The translations under genes were made by a program, and so were the position numbers. From the NCBI GenBank assembly GCA_903834765.1, contig CAILKE010000071.1, forward strand, positions 1 to 64,000: 64,000 nucleotides of DNA, given 5' to 3'. Positions 52,507 through 63,415 of the stretch are shown piece by piece (position 1 is the first letter of the stretch; every line of letters begins with the position of its first letter). The notes beneath the pieces were generated by a model. That model did no database searches. It saw only the letters and a list, made by a program, of their open reading frames with translations, and was not told the origin of the DNA. Origin of the DNA: an uncultured Bacteroidota bacterium (GTDB lineage: Bacteria > Bacteroidota > Bacteroidia > B-17B0 > Aurantibacillaceae).

Positions 52507-55152
52507 TTACTTCTCTAACTTATAATGGTCGGAAAAAAAAGGCTTGTAATAATTAGTTTGTTTTTTCTTATACAACTTAGGTAAATTATCAGCAGAAATG
52601 ACCATTAAAGTAAATAAGTCTAATTTTATTTTACCTGAAAATATCGTTTTATCCTTACTTATATTATCCATATAAGCAAGAGCCGCTTGAGCATTTTTAA
52701 ATGTTTTAGCTATCATAATTTGTTCTGCATTGCCAAATAAACTGCTCGTCAAATTTAAATTTTCAGCACTATAAAAACTGGCATTAAAATCTGCTAACGA
52801 TGATTTAAAAGTGCTTGCGATAGCTGGATCATCAGGAGATATAGCAATCATGAAATGGGGAGACTCTAAATCTAAAGTAAAAGTATCTGTTTTATTAACA
52901 GCCACTCCAACCGTTGCTTCACTTGGATGCTTCAAATTATATATAACTTCTAATAATTCTTGTGCTTTTTTTGTGGCTGGATCCTTTGGGTATAGCGCTT
53001 GTAACTCCTTTAATGAAGACTCTAATGAGTCGATACCTTTTAGTTTTCCAATAGATAGCGCCTTAATGTATGCGAACTTTGAACCAAAATCATTTTTTCC
53101 AAACTTAGCTTCTGATTCTTTACAACGGCTAACAGCAACTATATAATTTTGTTCAGAATAAATATTATACGTTTCCGTATAATACGTTTCTACCTCTCCT
53201 TTTTGTGTGTTTTTTTCAGCAGCATAATTAGGGTTTTTTATAATTTGAGCGTACTCACTAGTTGGATAATCATTTAATAATTTATTTTTATAATAGTCTG
53301 CTTGCGATTTATTTTTAATTGATTCGAAGATCCGATATAATTGATAATACGTGGAGAGCTTGTATTTATGGTCAACGTAACGTTTATTTAACTCTTCAAA
53401 TGTAGCAATAGCTTTTATATTATTATTTAATTCTTCTTTATACGTGCTACCTAGATTATAATACGCATCAATAATTTTTATATCTGATTTTTTGATTAAA
53501 GAGTCTGCTAATGGCAAATCTTGTAAATAAATGTCTTTTGTTTTTGTGTTTTTTGGTTTTGCGCCACCCTTTACAATTCCATCTTTTGTTTCTTTTTCAG
53601 TTGAATCAACTGGATTAGTTCCATAATCTACTATAATCGCTTTTTGGCTTCTTCTCCAATTATCTTCTAACTTTCTAGTATTACCCCATTTTTTAGCGAA
53701 ATCACCAATACCAAAAGCTAAGGTTGTTGGATTATAAAAATACCAATCTCCCTTCACTCCATTTCCTAATTCTGGCAACCCATTATTTGGAATTGCATTA
53801 TTATTCGGCGTTTGGTTTTGATTTTTTGCATTTTCTAATTCTTCTTTCTTGCGCTCCTCATCTTCCTCCATCTTATTAATCATCTTTTCAATAAATTTAC
53901 TACGATCACCATCACTCATTTTGGCAATACGTTGCAAACTGTCTTCGCGTTGTATAATCCTAATATAGCCTACTAAAGTCGCTAGGGTTTGCTTGCGTTT
54001 ATTTATTACATCATAATCTTTATAGTCTCTTGGAAGAGATAACATTGTACTGTCGTAATATGCCCCTGATGCTGTATAATTCGTTTGCTCGAAATTTATT
54101 TCTCCTAATTTCAAATAGGATAATGCTTTTTGTTTAGCGTTTTGTGTACTATTTTTTACGGATAATTTATAATTTAAAATAGCTAAGGCTTCATTTTTAT
54201 CTTTTTCATAAATTTCACCTATTGTATAGTATATAATATCTAAATATTCGTTGTTTTTAAAATCACGAGCCATTTTTTCCAAATCCTTAATTAATTTATA
54301 AGGGTTTCCATTTTTCAAATCTACTAAACGAGCTTTTTTCATTTGAGCGTTAAACAACAATTCATAAGTGGGCTTTGCTGATATTGTTTTTTGATAATAT
54401 TCTCTAGCCCTGCTATTATTTTTTTGCTGTTCGTATAATTGGGCTAATATAAAGGAATAACGAGCTTTATCTTTTTTCTTAGATTTAGACTTGATGGCTC
54501 TTAATAATGCCTGTTCAGCCTCCGAAAACATTCCTCGTTTAATAAAATAATCTGCTTGCACAGCAGGTAATTCGTTTTTAGCATATTTTGATATTTTTTT
54601 ATCTTCTTTTAAAACTCCTAAAATGGGCTCTGCTTGAGATGGAGCACCCAGTTCGTTATAGGATCGAGCGAGCCAAATCATAGCCTTATATTTGTCCTTC
54701 GATTTATAACTTCTAATTACATATTCAAACGCTTCTATTCCTGAAAAGAAATCACGTTTATAGAAATTTGAAATACCAATCACATTCCAATTATTATCTA
54801 TCCATTTGCCAGCAGTAACTATTTCATTATCTTTTTTATCCTTTATAGTATGGCGTTGTATACAGTTAGATGACTTTTTAATAGCTTTATCAAACTCAGG
54901 AAAAGTTGCTTTACATGTTTCCTTGTTTGGTACTAAAAATACTGGCAATAACACGTCATAATCATACTTATAATCTTTTCTAATCTGTGCTTCTCCCTCT
55001 TTTATGCTTTCAGTAGCATAGTAGTATCCATTAAATCGGGCAGTGAGGTTATGGTATCCTCTATGGATAAATGTATTTTTATTTGTTTTGCACGAAGAAA
55101 AAACAACTAAAAATAAAATAACAGTAAATATATATGTCTTAAAACTATTCAA
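52507..55152 (-). CDS. porW: PorW/SprE-like T9SS-associated TPR lipoprotein
   Basis: This 881-residue outer-membrane-type lipoprotein has a lipobox at residue about 21 (VVFSSC). The PorW/SprE start motif HNLTARFNGYYYATESIKEG follows. Two blocks of TPR-like helical repeats (about 120-400 and 540-740) flank a charged linker. PorW/SprE links the T9SS core to its periplasmic machinery and is needed for secretion and gliding. Its presence agrees with the several T9SS cargo genes here. It is followed 36 nt later by the bactofilin gene, so they are likely one operon. Confidence 0.85.
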   Translation of the reverse strand: MNSFKTYIFTVILFLVVFSSCKTNKNTFIHRGYHNLTARFNGYYYATESIKEGEAQIRKDYKYDYDVLLPVFLVPNKETCKATFPEFDKAIKKSSNCIQRHTIKDKKDNEIVTAGKWIDNNWNVIGISNFYKRDFFSGIEAFEYVIRSYKSKDKYKAMIWLARSYNELGAPSQAEPILGVLKEDKKISKYAKNELPAVQADYFIKRGMFSEAEQALLRAIKSKSKKKDKARYSFILAQLYEQQKNNSRAREYYQKTISAKPTYELLFNAQMKKARLVDLKNGNPYKLIKDLEKMARDFKNNEYLDIIYYTIGEIYEKDKNEALAILNYKLSVKNSTQNAKQKALSYLKLGEINFEQTNYTASGAYYDSTMLSLPRDYKDYDVINKRKQTLATLVGYIRIIQREDSLQRIAKMSDGDRSKFIEKMINKMEEDEERKKEELENAKNQNQTPNNNAIPNNGLPELGNGVKGDWYFYNPTTLAFGIGDFAKKWGNTRKLEDNWRRSQKAIIVDYGTNPVDSTEKETKDGIVKGGAKPKNTKTKDIYLQDLPLADSLIKKSDIKIIDAYYNLGSTYKEELNNNIKAIATFEELNKRYVDHKYKLSTYYQLYRIFESIKNKSQADYYKNKLLNDYPTSEYAQIIKNPNYAAEKNTQKGEVETYYTETYNIYSEQNYIVAVSRCKESEAKFGKNDFGSKFAYIKALSIGKLKGIDSLESSLKELQALYPKDPATKKAQELLEVIYNLKHPSEATVGVAVNKTDTFTLDLESPHFMIAISPDDPAIASTFKSSLADFNASFYSAENLNLTSSLFGNAEQIMIAKTFKNAQAALAYMDNISKDKTIFSGKIKLDLFTLMVISADNLPKLYKKKQTNYYKPFFSDHYKLEK

Positions 55153-55218
55153 AATAGGTGATAAAAATAAGGTAATAACGTCAAAATCGTAAATTTAGTA
55201 TATTTTTGCAAGGAAAGT

Positions 55219-56094
55219 ATGTCGGAAACCAAAAATAGTCGTTGGAAAATTCTAACTAATCAATTGCGTAATAAGTATCGCTTGGTTATACTTAACGACA
55301 ATTCTTTTGCTGAAAAATTTTCGTTACGACTTTCGCCTCTTAGTATAATCATTTTGTTTAGCTCTATTACATTGCTAATGACAGCAATTGTAATTAGTTT
55401 AGTGGCATTTACTCCTTTACGCGAATATATTCCTGGCTATGGCAATGTAAATGATCGCAAAGATATTTTGGTATTGAATGCAAAAGCCGATTCGCTTGAA
55501 AGCACTTTAGTTGCAAAAGATTGGTATTTAAATAATTTGATTAATGTGTTTTCTGGAAGAACGGAAGGTAAACTGCCTAAGCCTAAAAAGGACTCAACAG
55601 GTAAATTTTCCCAAATTAATACAAAACCCAGCGATGAAGATAAAAAACTCAGAAACGATATTGAAACAAATCAACTTGCATCAACAAGTGATAAAGTTTC
55701 TGCAAATAAACTTAATAATTTAAGTAATTTTTTCTTTTTTAGTCCCATAAATGGTATTGTTACATCATCTTATAACATTAATGAAGGGCATTTTGGGACT
55801 GATATCGTATCAAAAGAGAACGAATTAATAAAAGCAACATTAGACGGAACTATTGTTTTTTCGGGGTTTACAGCCGATGATGGTTATGTTATTCAAATTC
55901 AGCATAGTAATAATTTAACAAGTGTTTACAAACACAATTCCTCAGTTAATATTAAAGCTGGAGATTTTGTAAAAGCAGGCGAACCTATTGCGGTAATAGG
56001 AAATACAGGAGAAAATAGCAAAGGAGCCCACCTTCATTTTGAATTATGGTATAATGGATTTTCGATTAATCCACAAGACTATGTTATATTTTAA
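55219..56094 (+). CDS. M23-family murein endopeptidase
   Basis: This 291-residue membrane-anchored enzyme has one N-terminal helix (about 35-60) and a C-terminal LytM domain (about 180-291) with metal ligands H-F-G-T-D (GHFGTDIV) and H-L-H-F (KGAHLHFELWYNG), the latter with the family's catalytic His. It cuts peptide cross-links in peptidoglycan. The coiled region (about 90-165) is variable. It is divergent from porW, 66 nt away; a TATTTTTG box (55201-55208) precedes the ATG by 10 nt. Confidence 0.92.
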   Translation: MSETKNSRWKILTNQLRNKYRLVILNDNSFAEKFSLRLSPLSIIILFSSITLLMTAIVISLVAFTPLREYIPGYGNVNDRKDILVLNAKADSLESTLVAKDWYLNNLINVFSGRTEGKLPKPKKDSTGKFSQINTKPSDEDKKLRNDIETNQLASTSDKVSANKLNNLSNFFFFSPINGIVTSSYNINEGHFGTDIVSKENELIKATLDGTIVFSGFTADDGYVIQIQHSNNLTSVYKHNSSVNIKAGDFVKAGEPIAVIGNTGENSKGAHLHFELWYNGFSINPQDYVIF

Positions 56095-56224
56095 ACTGCT
56101 TTAGATAAAAGCTATTATTCATTATTCTTTTTGCAATATCTCAGATTGCAGAGCTATTCAAAATTTCATATCTCACGTATATTAAACGCGGTATAATCCA
56201 AACATTATAGAGCTATTTATAACA

Positions 56225-56258
56225 AAACCCCCTCTTTAATATCTTAAAGAGGGGGTTT
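56225..56258. terminator. Bidirectional intrinsic terminator
   Basis: A 15-bp perfect GC-rich stem (56225-56239 with 56244-56258) encloses loop TATC, with T- and A-runs at the ends. It lies between the convergent M23 peptidase gene and the T9SS type B gene. Confidence 0.94.
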
Positions 56259-56276
56259 ATATTTATATTACATTAT

Positions 56277-59200
56277 CTATTTATTATGAAAAACAGTTAT
56301 AAAGCCATTATATTTTTTATCATCAGGAACCTCAACCACATAAAAGTAAGTTCCATCCGATAAATGATCAGCCTTCCAATCATTATTATAATTAGCACTT
56401 TCAAAGACTTTTCTACCCCAACGATCGAACATAGTAACCGCTGTATTTGGATGATGTTCGATATTAGCTATTACAAAATAATCATTCACTCCATCACCAT
56501 TTGGTGTAATAACATTTGGTATAACTATATTACAAGGAGGTAATACTGTAATAACCTCAGATGCAGCGGCGTTGTATCCACAACTATCATTTACATATAA
56601 AATAATTGTGTATACGCCTGAATTGGCTGGGCTAATAGATGTTAAATTGGCTGAGGTTGATAACGGTGAAGTGTTTGAATCAATGAACCATCCATAATTG
56701 TAGCCAGGATAACCACCCGTAACATTTGAATGTAATGTAAATTCAGTTCCAGCACATGTTGTGGAACTGTCAATAATAGTGGTTGCTAAATTATTCGCAA
56801 AATTTCTGATAACGATTGTATCTCTATTTGCATTAGCACAACTACCATTTACAGTAACAACTAATGTTGTTGTAGTATTAGAAGTTACTGTGTAATTTGA
56901 AGAAGTATTAACACCCGACGCAGGAGTATTTGAAGGAAGAGTTGTCCAAGCATAATTATAAGGAGTTCCTGCATTTCCTGGGGTGGTTGAACCCACGCCT
57001 GTAGTTATGACGAAATTATTATTTAAACATTTAGTTACATCCTGTAATGGCGATATTAATAAATCTGCTTTTGGAATAACATTAACCGTAATTGTTTTTG
57101 TATCAGGAAGAGCACCACAAGGCGCTGCGCCAGTTACAATATAAGTGTTTAAACCAGCACTAGGAGGAGTTACTGTAACTGATGAAGTTGTTGCAATACT
57201 TACAGAACTAGCTCCTTGCAAATAATACCAAGTATAGGTAATTGCGCCTGTTGAATTTAAAGCTAATTGAGATCCTTCACAAACTGTCGTATTATTTGGT
57301 ATTGCCGTAATACTTGTAATTGGTGAAGGATATAAGATAGCTACAGTTTGCGTTTTAACACAACCTCCATTTGGATTAATAACTGAAATAGTATATATGT
57401 ATGGTGTGTTGTTAGCAGGAACAGTAAACGTAGAAGGTGGAACTACTTTTATAGAATCATTACTAAAATTAGCTGTCAATGAACCATTTGAAACAGAAAC
57501 TGTATAAGTGGCAGGATTAGTAGCTCCGCAATTTTCAAATTTAATATTTGGACGATCAGATGACGAACCAAATGCGGTCACTATTGGACAGGCAACTGTT
57601 CCATCAGAATTAAAATATCTTACAGATACAAATGGAGTTACTGTATATGGAGATTGAGAGTTTTGAGAAAATGATGGTATTGTTTGTGAATTACAAACGT
57701 CTATTAATAAATTAGATACACCGTCCCATTCATAAGGAGTGGGAAATGTATACGTGTTCCAGCCAGTTGTAATGTTAATAGTAGGAGCATAATATACTTG
57801 TGTTAATCCCGTTTCAAATGTTAATGAAGTTAAATCATTAGTATTTGTACACTTCATTTTAATTGTAAAGTCTGGGTAAGTCGTTGTTCCAGAAATAGTA
57901 GCTATATTAAATGAAATACTAGAAATTTTACCAGGTAATATACCTGCTGAAAGTAACTCAGAAGCAGTATATAAAATTTGATGACGGGTATTTCTATACC
58001 AATTTCCATATATTGCTGGGTAACTAGTAGTTGTATTTACTAAAGTCCCAGTTCCTAATTGTATACTGTTTGGAGTAGTACATCCACCAGTTGTAGAAAG
58101 TGCGCAAACAGAAGGCACCGAAGAACCAAAATTAAGGTGCAATACAGCGGTATCGGCAGGGAAACATAATACGGTATTAGTTGGCGTGATGGTGAAATTT
58201 GTTTGTATAGTAGTAATAGTAAAAGTACTATTATATAAACATACACCATCATCAATTAAATAGGAATAAGTTCCTGCTGCAAGAGGAGTTAAGGTTAAGT
58301 TTGAATCAGAAGTTACCGTATTTGAAACAACTGTACCAGCTGTTGGCCCAGTTACATTGTAAGAATATGGTGAAGGGAAAGTAGTGTTTAAATTAATTAC
58401 AGCGGAACCATTTGCATTACCTGGACAAACGTTTTGAATATTATTGACATAAGAGTTACCTCCAGCAATTTGCCCTAATGTATACTGTATTGAATCTTGA
58501 CAACCTGAAGCATTTGTATAAACCAACGTATATAAACTTCCTGCAACGGCAGTAGCTATTTTTAGAGTATCATTTGTGCCATTTGGCGCAGGAATTAACA
58601 CTGACGGAGATCCTTGATACCACTGATAATTAGAACCTCCAGGCTGTGCTATATATGTAGAGTTTCCACAGAATGATTTAGTTTGGGAAATAAAGAATGG
58701 TGGCGAAATGCCTACTGAAATATTTGCCGATGCCTGACCACATGTTGTGGAAGCAACAACAACGCTATAATTACCGGGGGCTAAGCCTGTAGCCGTTTGC
58801 GAATTACTTACAGCAAGTCCTGTACCTGTATTTGTCCATGTATATGTGTAAATTCCATTACTGCCATTAGCCTGCACATAAGCAGATCCAGAAGCTCCGC
58901 CGGCACATGAACTATTTGCATTTAAATTAATAATATTAACTGTTGTAGCTTTAATAGTATCATTTATAGTTATGGTACAGCCTCCTGGAGAAACCATTTG
59001 AACTGCGTATAAAGTATTAGTAGTAACAGAAGGGACAATTAATGTGTCATTTGTTCCACCAGGGATGATAACACTACCTGGCATTGATAGCCACTGATAA
59101 TGAGAAAAACCAGCTGGCGCAACTAATGTAGCGAATGAAGACCCACATAAATTAGCGTACGGAGCTCCTAAGCCACCACAATCTGCATCTACATATGCGT

Positions 59201-60212
59201 AGCCAATATGTCCACCTAAAGAACAACCACCAACTTCAAAATTAACTGAAACGTTTGTACCTGGAGGCAATGTTGATAAATCCACTGAATATAATTGCCA
59301 TTTTCGATAATAAACTGGATCAAAAGACATTACATGTGATGATAAAAATAAAGAATCCGCAGGAATCGTTGATTTAGGATTAAATGTGTAAGATGTACAC
59401 CCGGGTAGTAATAAACCTGTTGCTTCATTTCTAACTTCTACCTTAAAATATGGTGATTCTCCTGCTGTGTGACCTGATGGATTTTCGAGCACAACTGCAT
59501 AGCTGAAGGTTAATTGTTTGTTTGTAGATGAAGATGTTGTAATATATTTTAAACGAGAGGCTTTGTTATTTGCATGTTGACCTAACATACGAACCGAAAC
59601 TGGGTCAAAACTAAATGGACTTACTAATGGGATTTGAGAAACATTTGTGGAACCAACTAATTTTGTTGCGTTTGTATCATATCCAGCAGAAAAATAATTA
59701 GGTCCATTAGGATTTGTTGGCGGAATAGTTAAAATAGTATGGTAATTAGCTGTTTTCTTTTCAGAGACGTTACTCCCTAAAGGATTGATAATTGCAGCTC
59801 CTGCTACTGCATAAGTAGGGTAAGTTACCCCAGTAGAAACAGTTCCTGATCCTCCTGTCCAGTTAGTAAAATTATACTGTTCAAAACCCATATTAGGACA
59901 ACCAACACTAGCTGTTTTATTTGGAGTTAAATAAATAACTGTTTCATCAACAACAGAACTACCACCTTCATAAGGTGTGTGTTTTCGAGGTAATTTAGCT
60001 AATTCTTTTTCTGAAGAAAATTCTAAATGCAGCGCATTTACATAACCCTTAAGATCACTAGCCTTAATTCCTTTTGCCTTTGCTTTTGAAAGTGCAGCTT
60101 CCTCATCAAATACTTCAGGGTTATGTTTTTTAGGTTCCTTAGTTTGAGCCTGTATATAATGGCTGAAACTTAAGCTAAGTAATATTGCAGAAAATAGAAA
60201 TTGTTTCTTCAT
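56277..60212 (-). CDS. Giant T9SS type B (gliding-motility-associated CTD) protein
   Basis: This 1311-residue surface protein has a signal peptide (about 1-22) and a unique lysine-rich helical N-terminus (about 25-75). A jelly-roll-type domain (about 105-355, GFEQYNFTNWTGGSGTVSTG) follows, then a mix of Ig-like, SprB-like (SSCAGGASGSAYVQANGSNG) and beta-sandwich repeats. The C-terminus is a type B T9SS sorting domain (NIVIPNVITPNGDGVNDYFV, MFDRWGRKVFE, GTYFYVVEV). Likely exported to the surface and involved in adhesion or matrix. It differs from the 1499-residue relative in its non-repetitive N-terminal half. Confidence 0.92.
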   Translation of the reverse strand: MKKQFLFSAILLSLSFSHYIQAQTKEPKKHNPEVFDEEAALSKAKAKGIKASDLKGYVNALHLEFSSEKELAKLPRKHTPYEGGSSVVDETVIYLTPNKTASVGCPNMGFEQYNFTNWTGGSGTVSTGVTYPTYAVAGAAIINPLGSNVSEKKTANYHTILTIPPTNPNGPNYFSAGYDTNATKLVGSTNVSQIPLVSPFSFDPVSVRMLGQHANNKASRLKYITTSSSTNKQLTFSYAVVLENPSGHTAGESPYFKVEVRNEATGLLLPGCTSYTFNPKSTIPADSLFLSSHVMSFDPVYYRKWQLYSVDLSTLPPGTNVSVNFEVGGCSLGGHIGYAYVDADCGGLGAPYANLCGSSFATLVAPAGFSHYQWLSMPGSVIIPGGTNDTLIVPSVTTNTLYAVQMVSPGGCTITINDTIKATTVNIINLNANSSCAGGASGSAYVQANGSNGIYTYTWTNTGTGLAVSNSQTATGLAPGNYSVVVASTTCGQASANISVGISPPFFISQTKSFCGNSTYIAQPGGSNYQWYQGSPSVLIPAPNGTNDTLKIATAVAGSLYTLVYTNASGCQDSIQYTLGQIAGGNSYVNNIQNVCPGNANGSAVINLNTTFPSPYSYNVTGPTAGTVVSNTVTSDSNLTLTPLAAGTYSYLIDDGVCLYNSTFTITTIQTNFTITPTNTVLCFPADTAVLHLNFGSSVPSVCALSTTGGCTTPNSIQLGTGTLVNTTTSYPAIYGNWYRNTRHQILYTASELLSAGILPGKISSISFNIATISGTTTYPDFTIKMKCTNTNDLTSLTFETGLTQVYYAPTINITTGWNTYTFPTPYEWDGVSNLLIDVCNSQTIPSFSQNSQSPYTVTPFVSVRYFNSDGTVACPIVTAFGSSSDRPNIKFENCGATNPATYTVSVSNGSLTANFSNDSIKVVPPSTFTVPANNTPYIYTISVINPNGGCVKTQTVAILYPSPITSITAIPNNTTVCEGSQLALNSTGAITYTWYYLQGASSVSIATTSSVTVTPPSAGLNTYIVTGAAPCGALPDTKTITVNVIPKADLLISPLQDVTKCLNNNFVITTGVGSTTPGNAGTPYNYAWTTLPSNTPASGVNTSSNYTVTSNTTTTLVVTVNGSCANANRDTIVIRNFANNLATTIIDSSTTCAGTEFTLHSNVTGGYPGYNYGWFIDSNTSPLSTSANLTSISPANSGVYTIILYVNDSCGYNAAASEVITVLPPCNIVIPNVITPNGDGVNDYFVIANIEHHPNTAVTMFDRWGRKVFESANYNNDWKADHLSDGTYFYVVEVPDDKKYNGFITVFHNK

Positions 60213-60382
60213 AATTTTGAAATAATATTAAAAAATTAATATAACACTAAATTAGTGTTATTTACTTTGTCTACAAAAATAATCCTTTTTTTGGTTTTTT
60301 GATACTTTTTAACTAAGTCAAACGGAAGATTCGCCCAATAATATTCTATATTTATAGTATTCCTAAAATTTATTCTTAAATT

Positions 60383-60411
60383 TTTGATTCTAAGGTTTTA
60401 GCTTACCTTTG
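60383..60411 (+). promoter_or_regulatory. Bacteroidota-type promoter for PBP1A
   Basis: TTTG (60383-60386), a 17-nt spacer and TACCTTTG (60404-60411) match the consensus; the ATG follows 16 nt downstream. Confidence 0.65.
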
Positions 60412-60427
60412 CAAATCTTAACTTTCT

Positions 60428-62680
60428 ATGGCTACAAATTCTAAATTTATAAAATACACTTGGCTCTTAATTTGGTCGCCGTTTATAATTTTATTTATTC
60501 TTTTAACGCTCATATCTTGCGAGATCTTTTTTGATTTACCAAGTGTAGAAGAATTACAAAACCCTAAAAGTAATTTGGCAACCGTTATATACAGCTGTGA
60601 CGGTAAAACCTTAGGTAAATATTATGCCGAAAACAGAGTTAGTGTTAAATATTACGATCTCGATAAAGACTTAGTAGATGCGCTAATTGCAACGGAAGAT
60701 GCGCGTTTTAAGGAACATAGTGGTGTAGATTTAAGGGCTTTGGGACGAGCAGTGTTTGGCGCACTTACCGGCAAATCAAGCAGTGGCGGCGGTAGCACAC
60801 TATCGCAACAATTAGCTAAAATGATGTTCCCCCGTCAAAAATTAAGCAAACCTAAAATGATGATACAAAAACTCAAAGAATGGGTTATTGCTGCGCGTTT
60901 GGAAAAAAATTATACTAAGGATGAAATTCTTTCTCTATACCTCAATAAGTTTGACTTTTTAAATCAAGCAGTAGGTGTTAAATCGGCTGCGCAAATTTAT
61001 TTTAACCGTGGTCAAGATAGTTTAGAGATTCAACAAGCTGCTATGCTAATTGGCATGGCTAAAAATCCATCCTTATTTAACCCCATCAAAAAAGCGGACA
61101 CAACATTACATCGACGAAATGTGGTGATGATGCAAATGGTTGTGAACGGCTCTTTAAAAAAAGAAAAATATGATAGTTTAAAAAAACTACCTCTTGGAAT
61201 TATTTATCATCCAGAAGATCATAACGATGGATTAGCTCCTTACTTCAGGGAATATTTGCGCGAATATTTTTTAAAAACATGGTGTGAAAAACACATTAAT
61301 CCGGAAACTAATAAACCCTATAATATTTACCGTGATGGCTTAAAATTATATACAACCATCGATTCGCGTATGCAGCAATATGCTGAAGAAGCGGTTCATG
61401 AACATATGACGGAATTACAAACTCAATTTACTAAAGAATGTAAAACCAAAAAAAATGCGCCATTTGCATGGAACGTTACTAAAGAACAAATACAAAATAT
61501 TATGATGAGCTCCATGAAACGGAGTGATCGTTATCGTTCATTAAAAAATGCAGGGTTATCATCCGATCAGATTTTAATTGAATTTAAAAAGCCTCAAAAA
61601 ATGGTCGTATACAGCCTTCGTGGCGATATTGATACACTAATGAGTCCTTGGGATAGTATTCGTTATTACAAAAGTTTTTTACATACAGGCTTTGTTTCTA
61701 TAGAACCATCAACTGGATATGTGAAAGCGTGGGTGGGAGGCATTAATCACCGTCATTTTAAATTTGACCATGTTAAGGTTGGTCGCAGACAAGTAGGCTC
61801 TACCTTTAAACCCTTTGTATACGCATTAGCAATTCAAGAAGGTTACTCTCCATGCTACCAAGTTCCTAATGTAAGGACATGTATTGACATCCCTGGTCAA
61901 GCTCCTTGGTGTCCAGATAATTCGGATGGAGATAAAGGAACTGGAAAAATGGTAACCTTACGTTATGCCTTAGCGGGTTCTATTAATTATGTTACAGCTT
62001 GGGTGATGAAACAATTTGGGCCAGATGCAGTAATTACTTTAGTTCGCAGATTAGGTATTACAGCACCCATAGATGCAGTTCCCTCTATTGCTTTGGGAAC
62101 ACCTGATATATCAGTATTTGAGATGGTAGCAGCTAATTCTACATTCGCTAACCAAGGTACTTATGTGCAACCAACATTTATTACCCGCATAGAAGATAAA
62201 AATGGAAAAGTTCTAGAAGAATTTATTCCTACTACAGATGAAGTTTTTAGTGAAGAAAAAGCATACGCTATGATACAATTAATGCGAGGGGTTGTAGATA
62301 GAGGAACAGGATCAAGATTAAGAGGTCGTTTTAAGTTAATGAATGAAATTGCAGGTAAAACTGGGACCACGCAATTTAATGCAGATGGTTGGTTTATTGG
62401 ATTAACACCTGAGCTCGTTGCGGGTTGTTGGACAGGTGGAGAGGAAAGAAGTGTTCACTTTAACTCCACTAACGAAGGGCAAGGAGCGAGTATGGCTTTA
62501 CCTATTTGGGGTAAATTTTTTCAAAAAGTATATGCTGATCGAACATTAAAAATTACTAAAAATGGTTTTAAAAAACCTGCTAATATGGGCGATATCGAAT
62601 TAGATTGTAGCGCATACGATGCTCAAACAGATAAAGAAATTCCAATGGAAGATTTAGATTTTGAAGATAAAGAGAAATAA
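60428..62680 (+). CDS. mrcA: Class A penicillin-binding protein 1A
   Basis: This bifunctional peptidoglycan synthase is anchored by an N-terminal helix (about 12-32). The GT51 glycosyltransferase domain (about 60-235) has EDARFKEHSGVD (catalytic Glu about 89), GGSTLSQQLAKM and a second E in RLEKNYTKDEIL. The transpeptidase domain (about 400-690) has active Ser in STFKPF (about 457), GSIN (about 517) and KTGTT (about 642). Its 750-residue length is typical. It is the drug target of beta-lactams. The CoA-transferase operon follows 20 nt later. Confidence 0.95.
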   Translation: MATNSKFIKYTWLLIWSPFIILFILLTLISCEIFFDLPSVEELQNPKSNLATVIYSCDGKTLGKYYAENRVSVKYYDLDKDLVDALIATEDARFKEHSGVDLRALGRAVFGALTGKSSSGGGSTLSQQLAKMMFPRQKLSKPKMMIQKLKEWVIAARLEKNYTKDEILSLYLNKFDFLNQAVGVKSAAQIYFNRGQDSLEIQQAAMLIGMAKNPSLFNPIKKADTTLHRRNVVMMQMVVNGSLKKEKYDSLKKLPLGIIYHPEDHNDGLAPYFREYLREYFLKTWCEKHINPETNKPYNIYRDGLKLYTTIDSRMQQYAEEAVHEHMTELQTQFTKECKTKKNAPFAWNVTKEQIQNIMMSSMKRSDRYRSLKNAGLSSDQILIEFKKPQKMVVYSLRGDIDTLMSPWDSIRYYKSFLHTGFVSIEPSTGYVKAWVGGINHRHFKFDHVKVGRRQVGSTFKPFVYALAIQEGYSPCYQVPNVRTCIDIPGQAPWCPDNSDGDKGTGKMVTLRYALAGSINYVTAWVMKQFGPDAVITLVRRLGITAPIDAVPSIALGTPDISVFEMVAANSTFANQGTYVQPTFITRIEDKNGKVLEEFIPTTDEVFSEEKAYAMIQLMRGVVDRGTGSRLRGRFKLMNEIAGKTGTTQFNADGWFIGLTPELVAGCWTGGEERSVHFNSTNEGQGASMALPIWGKFFQKVYADRTLKITKNGFKKPANMGDIELDCSAYDAQTDKEIPMEDLDFEDKEK

Positions 62681-62700
62681 CAATAATAATATAATAAGAA

Positions 62701-63414
62701 ATGATCAACAGAGTAGTAAAAAATGCAGAAGAAGCCTTAGAAGGATTAACCGATAATATGACCTTAATGGTTGGTGGCTTTGGTTTATGCGGCATACCCG
62801 AAAACAGTATTGCTGCCTTAGTAAAAAAAGGAGTGAAAGGATTAACTTGTATTAGTAACAATGCTGGCGTTGATGATTTTGGGTTAGGGTTATTATTACA
62901 AACTAAACAAATTAAAAAAATGATTTCGTCTTATGTAGGCGAAAATGCTGAGTTTGAGCGTCAAATGCTAAGCGGTGAATTAGAAGTAGAATTAGTCCCT
63001 CAAGGAACTTTAGCAACTCGTTGTATGATGGCAGGTTACGGCATTCCTTTTTTTCCAACACCAGCAGGCGTTGGCACTGAAGTAGCTATAGGTAAGGAAA
63101 CTAAGATGGTAACCTTTAATGGAGAAACTAAAGAATATTTAATTGAAAAAGCGTTTGAAGCTGATTTTGCAATTGTTAAAGCTTGGAAAGGAGATACTGC
63201 TGGTAATTTAATTTTTAAAAGTACGGCTCGTAATTTCAACCAACCGATGAGTATGGCAGGAAAAATAACGGTTGCTGAGGTTGAAGAACTAGTAGAAGTT
63301 GGTGAACTAAATCCTGATCACATACATACACCGGGTATTTACATTCATCGTATTTTTAAAGGCGAAAATTATGAAAAACGAATTGAACAAATAACTGTAA
63401 GAAAAAAAGGATAG
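62701..63414 (+). CDS. scoA: 3-oxoacid CoA-transferase, subunit A
   Basis: This 237-residue alpha subunit (type I CoA transferase) of succinyl-CoA:3-ketoacid CoA-transferase moves CoA between succinate and acetoacetate. Recognisable features are the glycine-rich [14 protein letters not shown] (about 23-36), [22 protein letters not shown] and the C-terminal [19 protein letters not shown]. The catalytic Glu is in the beta subunit, whose gene begins at 63960, after an intervening lipoprotein gene. Confidence 0.95.
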   Translation: MINRVVKNAEEALEGLTDNMTLMVGGFGLCGIPENSIAALVKKGVKGLTCISNNAGVDDFGLGLLLQTKQIKKMISSYVGENAEFERQMLSGELEVELVPQGTLATRCMMAGYGIPFFPTPAGVGTEVAIGKETKMVTFNGETKEYLIEKAFEADFAIVKAWKGDTAGNLIFKSTARNFNQPMSMAGKITVAEVEELVEVGELNPDHIHTPGIYIHRIFKGENYEKRIEQITVRKKG

Positions 63415-63415
63415 T